A DNA stretch of 44,799 nucleotides from Bacillota bacterium. GTDB lineage: Bacteria; Bacillota; UBA994; UBA5500. The notes beneath the pieces are model-generated. The model was not told the origin of the DNA and searched no databases. It saw nothing but the letters and a program-made list of their open reading frames with translations. The DNA lies in the NCBI GenBank assembly GCA_023436245.1, contig JAEZJZ010000031.1, positions 1 through 44,799 of the forward strand. Reading direction: 5' to 3'. Numbering within the stretch: the first letter of the stretch is position 1; every line of letters starts with the position of its first letter. This document shows, piece by piece, positions 40,235 to 44,799 of this stretch. A program made the position numbers and the translations under genes.

Positions 40235-41182
40235 CTAATCGAAGAGATGGCTGACGGAGATGTCATCGTGAATGTTCTGGATTGCTCGTCCCAAAAGCCT
40301 GGCTACCGATAGCCGCTGCACTTTGGCGGTCAATTGGCGTGATGACAGGGGGACGGTGTTGGTGACCACCAGTTCCTTGAGTGCAGACTGCTCGATCCGT
40401 TCGGGAGCGGGGTCAGACAGGATAGCGTGCGTACAACAGGCAAAGACTTCAGTAGCGCCCTTCGCCAGCAGAGCCTCCGCCCCCTTGGTGAGTGTTCCGG
40501 CTGTGTCAACAATGTCGTCGATGATGATCGCTCGCTTGCCCTCGACCTTGCCGATGATGTGCATCACTTCCGCCACATTCGGTTCCGGGCGATACTTGTC
40601 GATAATGGCAATGGGTACACCCAGGCGATTAGCCAGACCGCGCGCCCGCGTAACCCCACCTAAGTCGGGGGAAACGACCACCGCTCCCTCCTGCAGACCC
40701 TTCTGCCGAAAGTAATCGGCCAAGATGGGGCCGGCGGGCAGATGATCGACCGGAATATCGAAGAAGCCCTGAATCTGGGCAGCATGCAGGTCCATGGCAA
40801 CGACGCGGCTCAACCCGGCCACGGTCAATAGGTTTGCCACCAGCTTCGCGGTGATCGGATCTCTTGGTTTAGTCTTGCGGTCCTGCCTGGCATAGCCGTA
40901 GTAGGGAAGAACGGCGGTGATGCGATCGGCTGAGGCCCGACGCAACGCATCGATGGTCACCAACAACTCCATCAGGTTCTCATTCACCGGGGTGGATGTC
41001 GGCTGAACCACGAAGACATCGGCCCCCCGCACACTCTCTTCAATGCGAACAAAGATCTCCCCATCGCGAAAGCGCCCCACTGTGGCATCAGTCAGGCTTA
41101 GCCCAAGTTCAGCTGCGATTTCTTCGGCCAACGGACGGTTGGCATTACAGGAGATAATCTTCAGCGGACGCGCAAGAGACAA
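40235..41182 (-). CDS. prs: Ribose-phosphate pyrophosphokinase
   Basis: 315 residues. Makes PRPP from ribose 5-phosphate and ATP, feeding nadC and hpt in this same window. Signatures: GRFRDGE (about 36-42), the catalytic flexible loop YARQDRKTKPRDPI near 97-110, DLGGVTRARGLA, and the PRPP loop IIDDIVDTAGTL near 218-229. The start is TTG at 41182 with GGAGG eight bases upstream. It starts 12 bases after the glmU stop. Confidence 0.97.
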   Translation of the reverse strand: MSLARPLKIISCNANRPLAEEIAAELGLSLTDATVGRFRDGEIFVRIEESVRGADVFVVQPTSTPVNENLMELLVTIDALRRASADRITAVLPYYGYARQDRKTKPRDPITAKLVANLLTVAGLSRVVAMDLHAAQIQGFFDIPVDHLPAGPILADYFRQKGLQEGAVVVSPDLGGVTRARGLANRLGVPIAIIDKYRPEPNVAEVMHIIGKVEGKRAIIIDDIVDTAGTLTKGAEALLAKGATEVFACCTHAILSDPAPERIEQSALKELVVTNTVPLSSRQLTAKVQRLSVARLLGRAIQNIHDDISVSHLFD

Positions 41183-41194
41183 GGGACACCCCTC

Positions 41195-42562
41195 CTATGT
41201 AGTTTGGCGGCGACGCTTGGCCCATTCTTCTTTATTCACCTGACGCGCACGGGCAACGGCCAGCGCATCCGGTGGAACTTCTTTGGTAATAGTGGATCCA
41301 GCGGCGACGTAAGCACCTTGCCCGATATGTACGGGAGAGACGAGATTGCTATTGCAGCCGATGAAGGCGTCGTCATCGATTTGGGAGTGATACTTGTGTT
41401 TGCCGTCGTAATTGACAAGGATGCTGCCCGCCCCCAGATTGACCCGCTGCCCGATGGTCACATCTCCAACATAGCTCAAATGGGGTATTTTGCTGCCGCT
41501 ACCCACATTGGCATTCTTCAGCTCAACGAAATCCCCAACCTTGACCTTGTCACTCAGGGTGGTCGCCGGCCGCAGATAGGCATAAGGTCCGATAATGCAG
41601 TCGGCACCCGCCTTAGCTTGTCGAGCGACGGAATACTCAATGCTGGTACGGTCGCCTATCTCGCAATCTGTCAGCCGGGTGTGCGGCCCGACTACGCAGT
41701 TGGCGCCAATCGCGGTTCGCCCCTCAAGCAGACACCCGGGATAGACTACTGTGTCCTGGCCGATGCTGACTGTATCGTCCACTAAGGTAGTCTCCGGCTG
41801 CAGGAAGGTCACTCCGGAGAACATCAGTCGCTCGCGAATACGGCGGCGCAAGACTGATTCCGCCTCCGCCAGGCGAACGCGGTCGTTGATTCCCAAGGCT
41901 TCCGCAAAGTCTGTCAGAGGGAAACTGGCCACCTTCCCGCCGGCCTGCGCCACGAGGGCAATCACATCGGTCAGATAATACTCGCCTTGTGCGTTCTGAT
42001 TGCCTATCTGGTGAAGACTCTGGAACAAGGTCGCAGCCTTGAAACAGAAAAAGCCGGTATTAATTTCCTCAATCACCCGCTGCTCCGCCGTGGCATCCTT
42101 CTCCTCGACGATGCCCAAGACCTCACCATGTGGCCCGCGCAGGATGCGGCCATAGTCGGCTGGGTTGGACAGAGTGGCGGTGAGAACGGTGATGTCTGCT
42201 TGCTCCGCTCGGTGGACTGCCTGCATTGCCTGAAGCGTCTCCGGCCTAATCAGGGGTGTATCCCCGCAGAGCACGAACACCGTTTCCTCTCCTTGGTAGA
42301 TGGGCTCGACCTGCAATGCGGCGTGACCGGTGCCGAGTTGCTCGGCCTGGATCACGTACTGATTACCGCCACCTAGCTGCTGCTTGACCTGATCTGCATC
42401 CCTGCCGATGACCACATAGAACTGCTCGATTGCCGCCTGTTGCCCCGCCCGAATGACGTGCTCCACCACGGGGCGCCCGCAGAGCGGATGCAACACCTTA
42501 TTCAACTGCGACTTCATTCTCTTGCCAGAACCAGCCGCAAGGATGATTGCGCTTGTGCGCAT
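41195..42562 (-). CDS. glmU: Bifunctional N-acetylglucosamine-1-phosphate uridyltransferase / glucosamine-1-phosphate acetyltransferase
   Basis: 455 residues. Makes UDP-GlcNAc for peptidoglycan. The N-terminal pyrophosphorylase domain has LAAGSGKRMKS (8-18), QLGTGHA and GDTPLI. The C-terminal left-handed beta-helix acetyltransferase runs from about 250 and includes GPYAYLRP, VELKNANVGSGSKIPHLSYVGD and NYDGKHKYHS. The ATG at 42562 has GGAGG nine bases upstream. It heads the glmU-prs-L25 operon. Confidence 0.97.
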   Translation of the reverse strand: MRTSAIILAAGSGKRMKSQLNKVLHPLCGRPVVEHVIRAGQQAAIEQFYVVIGRDADQVKQQLGGGNQYVIQAEQLGTGHAALQVEPIYQGEETVFVLCGDTPLIRPETLQAMQAVHRAEQADITVLTATLSNPADYGRILRGPHGEVLGIVEEKDATAEQRVIEEINTGFFCFKAATLFQSLHQIGNQNAQGEYYLTDVIALVAQAGGKVASFPLTDFAEALGINDRVRLAEAESVLRRRIRERLMFSGVTFLQPETTLVDDTVSIGQDTVVYPGCLLEGRTAIGANCVVGPHTRLTDCEIGDRTSIEYSVARQAKAGADCIIGPYAYLRPATTLSDKVKVGDFVELKNANVGSGSKIPHLSYVGDVTIGQRVNLGAGSILVNYDGKHKYHSQIDDDAFIGCNSNLVSPVHIGQGAYVAAGSTITKEVPPDALAVARARQVNKEEWAKRRRQTT

Positions 42563-42603
42563 GATACGGTTCCTCCTCTCCATTATGACCCATGATCAGT
42601 CTC

Positions 42604-42632
42604 ATTATATACCAATAAAACCGCGCCACCAA
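42604..42632 (-). promoter_or_regulatory. Candidate sigma-A promoter of glmU
   Basis: TTGGTG (42632-42627), 17 bases, perfect TATAAT (42609-42604) on the minus strand, about 40 bases before the start codon. Confidence 0.5.
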
Positions 42633-42729
42633 ACAGGCAGAACGCGCCTCACCAAGATCGCCGGAATTTCGACGTGAAGCAATGTTGAAGGGCCTGTGGA
42701 GGTAGATACGAGCGAGAACTGGCGTCTCT

Positions 42730-43441
42730 CCGCCGCGCCGTTCTGTCAGGCTGGTCGCGCCGCCACACCTGGCTGCCATAGTAGGCAGTGTAATGAGCTC
42801 TCTTCGGCCGGGGTCCAGCAACGGCGCGCGGGCGCCGTTCCATATGCCTTCGGCGCTCGTGCCCTTCGGTTCGGCGTGAGTTCTATGTTTCAACGCGTCC
42901 TCACCAGATTGGCTGGAGAGGACGGAATCGCTCTGGCGGCTCAGACAGTGGCTGGACCTATTCCGGCCTCGCTCGCTCACCTGATTTGGGGCAGCCAACG
43001 CGTGGCTTGCGCGAACCAAGCCTGCCCTCTGGCGCTTTTCTCGGGGGAATGCTGGCTCCTGCACTTCGTTAACCTACACCGAGTAAGAACCTCGGTCTAT
43101 TCCAAAGTATGGGCACGCGCAGGTCGATGTGGGGCAAGGGGTGGGCGTAACAAGCAAGCGACAAGTCAGCAGCACGCAGTGCTGCGATGATCAATAAAAG
43201 CGATTGTTGCGCAGCAACTATCGGCTTGTACCCTTGGCGGCTGTTCAATAAAGAGAGCGAGGAGGCGAAGGGAACAGCGGCAGCAACTGATACCCGGGCG
43301 ATTCATAGGTACAGGCTGTGCAACTGGAGAATGTCCTACAGCTAAGTACCCTTCACACGTGCAAGATCTGCTGCCGCCCCTTCGCCGACGAGCTCTCACC
43401 AAAAATCGCCACACAGTCGCGGCTTGGGCGCCTCACCCCGC
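42730..43441. repeat. Long mosaic non-coding repeat, copy B
   Basis: Homologous to 26417-27226. Module 1 (GCCGCGCCGTTCTGTCAGGC to about 42864) contains the ACGGCGC-GCGG-GCGCCGT hairpin. A long block runs from CTCAGACAGTGGCTGGACC (42940) to about 43166 with a GGCTTG...CAAGCC hairpin. The terminal block has GGCGAAGGG-aaca-GCGGCAGCA (43264-43285) paired with TGCTGCCGC-CCCTTCGCC (43369-43386) and an outer GAGAGC/GCTCTC (43253-43258 / 43392-43397). In the otherwise divergent loop, GGTAC/GTACC and GCTGT/ACAGC also pair. It fills most of the 1005-base spoVG-glmU gap. No credible gene. Confidence 0.75.
43167..43234. mobile_element. 68-bp two-hairpin element inserted in copy B
   Basis: CAGCAGCACG-CAG-TGCTGCG, then AAAGCGAT...ATCGGCTTGTACCC with an inner GTTGC-GCA-GCAAC stem. 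Copy A reads ACAAGT|TGGCGG without interruption at 27018/27019; copy B has these 68 bases between the same flanks. The stems differ from other family members by paired changes (GCAGCACG/TGCTGC versus GCAACACG/TGTTGC). It encodes no protein. Confidence 0.75.
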
Positions 43442-43448
43442 CGCCCGT

Positions 43449-43495
43449 GCATGGAGGCGATGGGGTCAGACCCTTCCTCTCATCGCTGCCCATGC
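43449..43495. repeat. Long dyad with GGGGTCAGACCC core
   Basis: GCATGG...CCATGC (43449-43454 / 43490-43495) and CGATG...CATCG enclose GGGGTCAGACCCTTCC. It is a variant of the GGGGACGGACCTTTTT elements. Confidence 0.55.
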
Positions 43496-43543
43496 GTCGT
43501 TACGCCGCCCCGCCACGCGTATGTCGCACGCATGCTGATGGGC

Positions 43544-43569
43544 AAAAAAAAGAGCCCGCAAGGGCCCCT
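43544..43569 (-). terminator. Rho-independent terminator of spoVG
   Basis: On the minus strand GGGGCCC-TTGC-GGGCTCT forms seven pairs (two G-T wobbles), followed by TTTTTTT. It starts at the spoVG stop codon itself. Confidence 0.8.
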
Positions 43570-43834
43570 AGGAGACTATTGCCATTTGGCGTTCGTACGC
43601 CTCTAGTACTGCTGCCTGCAGACGCTCGCGGGTCTGAGAGTTAATCGGATGGGCGATGTCGCGGAACTCGCCCTCAGGCGTCTTGCGGCTTGGCATTGCG
43701 ACAAACAGGCCATTGTTGCCGTCTACGATACGCACATCATGGATGACGAACTCGTCATCCAGAGTGATGGAGACGATCGCTTTCATGCGGCCCTCGGCAT
43801 TGATCTTGCGGATACGGACGTCTGTGATTTTCAT
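43568..43834 (-). CDS. spoVG: Septation / RNA-binding regulator SpoVG
   Basis: 88 residues. Conserved throughout: MKITDVRIRKINAEGRMKA, FVIHDVRIVDG, GLFVAMPSRKTPEGEFRDIAHPI. SpoVG affects septation and cortex formation and binds nucleic acid in several Bacillota. The ATG at 43834 has AAAGGAG eight bases upstream, better than the GTG three codons earlier. It has a sigma-H-like promoter, as in Bacillus. The glmU gene follows only after about 1 kb of repeats. Confidence 0.97.
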   Translation of the reverse strand: MKITDVRIRKINAEGRMKAIVSITLDDEFVIHDVRIVDGNNGLFVAMPSRKTPEGEFRDIAHPINSQTRERLQAAVLEAYERQMAIVS

Positions 43835-43875
43835 GTTTTTCACTCCTTTGCCATTCTCGGTGACCCGTGCTTCCC

Positions 43876-43905
43876 TTATTCGCCGTCTGTTAATCTCTTC
43901 CCTTT
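43876..43905 (-). promoter_or_regulatory. Sigma-H-like promoter of spoVG
   Basis: AAAGGGAAG (43905-43897), 12 bases, GGCGAATAA (43884-43876). The -10 fits RnnGAATww fully and the -35 fits RnAGGAwWW with two mismatches, at the normal spacing. An A/T-rich stretch (43912-43937) lies directly upstream, as in Bacillus spoVG where AbrB binds; that parallel is inference. Confidence 0.6.
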
Positions 43906-44083
43906 CTAGCTCTCACAATTTTGAAAAATCATTTTGTAGCTAAAAGACACCAGCATACGATCATGCCCACGGGTAGAAAATAGCCTTGTGGGTAACGTCA
44001 GTTATCAGAATGGCGTTGCCTGCAGAAGGTGCCGGTACTCTGATGATACCGGGGAAACGCAAAGAGAAGGAGTGATGTGAATC

Positions 44084-44722
44084 TTGACTAAGACAGTACT
44101 TGGCGTGTTCACCTCCGAGCAGGCAGCCGAACAAGCGGTGCGCGCATTGCGGGACAAGGGATTTGGGACCAACGAGATCAGCATCATCCAGAAGAACAAT
44201 CAGAGCAACGACGGAGCCGACAGTGGCCTTCATCGTGACAACGGAACCATGGCCATCGGCGGATCAGGGGTTGCAGGCGGCACAACTGGCGGTGGAATGG
44301 TGAACACGCGCACCGACACCAGTACTGACGAAATCGGTACTGATGGTGGCGATACAACCACCAACGGCACAGGTGACATGGCTACTGATTCGGTCAGCGA
44401 CGGTGTCGTCTCTGGCGCTACTTGGGGCGGTTTGGCTGGGTTGGCTCTAGGTGCAGGCGCATTGGCTGTTCCCGGTATCGGACCGCTATTAGCGGCTGGG
44501 CCTTTAGCAGCTGCTCTTACTGGCGCCGCCACCGGCGGGCTAGCGGGTGGCCTGATTGACTGGGGAGTCCCTGAGTCGGTAGGGCGCGAGTACGAAACCC
44601 ATGTTCGCCAGGGAGGCGTATTAGCGGTGATCCGCGTTTCGGAAAAGAAGGCTGACGAGGCTGCCCGGATTTTGCGGGAGAACGGCGCCAGGGATGTCGG
44701 CATGCACGACGCAACCAAGTAG
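44084..44722 (+). CDS. General stress protein 17M-like (YflT/DUF1269-type) protein
   Basis: 212 residues. The N-terminal half-domain VLGVFTSEQAAEQAVRALRDKGF is the YflT-type alpha/beta module. A Gly/Thr/Asp-rich low-complexity linker (about 40-105) follows, then a glycine-zipper hydrophobic hairpin (about 108-160, GLAGLALGAGALAVPGIGPLLAAGPLAAAL), then a second alpha/beta half (VREYETHVRQGGVLAVI-like, about 165-212). Likely membrane-associated; function unknown. The start is TTG at 44084, because an in-frame TGA at 44078 blocks any longer form; AAGGAG is 11 bases upstream. Divergent from spoVG. The remaining 77 bases of the window show no gene. Confidence 0.75.
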   Translation: MTKTVLGVFTSEQAAEQAVRALRDKGFGTNEISIIQKNNQSNDGADSGLHRDNGTMAIGGSGVAGGTTGGGMVNTRTDTSTDEIGTDGGDTTTNGTGDMATDSVSDGVVSGATWGGLAGLALGAGALAVPGIGPLLAAGPLAAALTGAATGGLAGGLIDWGVPESVGREYETHVRQGGVLAVIRVSEKKADEAARILRENGARDVGMHDATK

Positions 44723-44799
44723 CACTTGACTCTTGCTGGGCTGAGATAGTCCGGCTTAGCGGAAGCAGGAAAGACGGCCGCTGGCAGCCAAAGCTGCTG

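Noticed and set aside
42498..43064. Long minus-strand reading frame through copy B and a similar one at 26051-26908, sharing strings such as QPDRTAR and GTSAEGIWNGARAPLL
   Set aside because: The shared strings are the translation of a repeated non-coding module. The frames shift between copies, run into glmU or antisense to the DUF1003 gene, and have no ribosome sites or recognisable domain.

Overview
The window is a chromosomal segment of an endospore-forming Bacillota, probably Clostridia-grade. The evidence is a dense set of sporulation genes (spoVG, spoVT, a spoVB-type flippase, fin, spoIIE, spoIID and spoIIM relatives, yabP, yabQ) embedded in the conserved gene order spoVG-glmU-prs-L25-pth-fin-mfd-PPIase-spoVT-spoVB-mazG-HU-rqcP-yabP-yabQ-divIC-S1-spoIIE-tilS-hpt-ftsH. 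Almost everything is on the minus strand, so that order reads right to left. Codon use and GC content look uniform across the housekeeping genes. I cannot place the organism below phylum or class from sequence alone.

Layout. Positions 1-4240 hold de novo NAD synthesis (nadA-nadB-nadC) with a sigma-A-type promoter and a leader built of tandem hairpins. Positions 4434-13368 hold a histidine-utilisation cluster read leftward: a CofE-like ligase, hutH, hutU, ftcD, hutI, fchA, fhs. Histidine goes to urocanate, imidazolonepropionate and formiminoglutamate; FtcD moves the formimino group to tetrahydrofolate; FchA deaminates it; Fhs can recover ATP and formate from formyl-THF. Positions 13836-14456 hold a lone SpoIIM-like membrane protein on the plus strand, convergent with ftsH. 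Positions 14535-25682 carry ftsH, hpt, tilS, spoIIE, a bactofilin/polysaccharide-deacetylase pair, two tRNAs (Lys-CTT and Met-CAT), an S1 protein, divIC, yabQ and yabP. Positions 25816-26235 hold a DUF1003 membrane protein (plus strand), followed by 1.2 kb of repeats. Positions 27418-43834 carry spoIID, rqcP, HU, mazG, spoVB, spoVT, a PpiC-type foldase, mfd, fin, a small PrsW-like membrane protein, pth, L25, prs, glmU and spoVG. A YflT-like stress protein closes the window.

Regulation visible in the sequence fits the sporulation programme. spoIIE has a consensus -35/-10 pair with the abnormal 21-bp spacing typical of Spo0A-activated promoters. spoVG has a sigma-H-like promoter. spoVT has a sigma-G-like promoter.

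The most unusual content is between genes. At least six families of palindromic or structured repeats occupy the intergenic spaces: (i) GTAG-flanked GCATGC palindromes with a REPIN-like layout; (ii) a 64-68-bp two-hairpin element, tandem before nadA, for which an empty and a filled site can be compared inside this window; (iii) a 69-bp hairpin with 14-bp arms and a compensatory base-pair change between copies; (iv) GGGGACGGACC-type elements; (v) GGGGACACTCCTC elements; (vi) a two-copy mosaic non-coding element of about 0.8 kb with a conserved bulged stem, which could be an undescribed structured RNA or a decayed mobile element. No RAYT transposase, CRISPR array, rRNA or phage gene is present.
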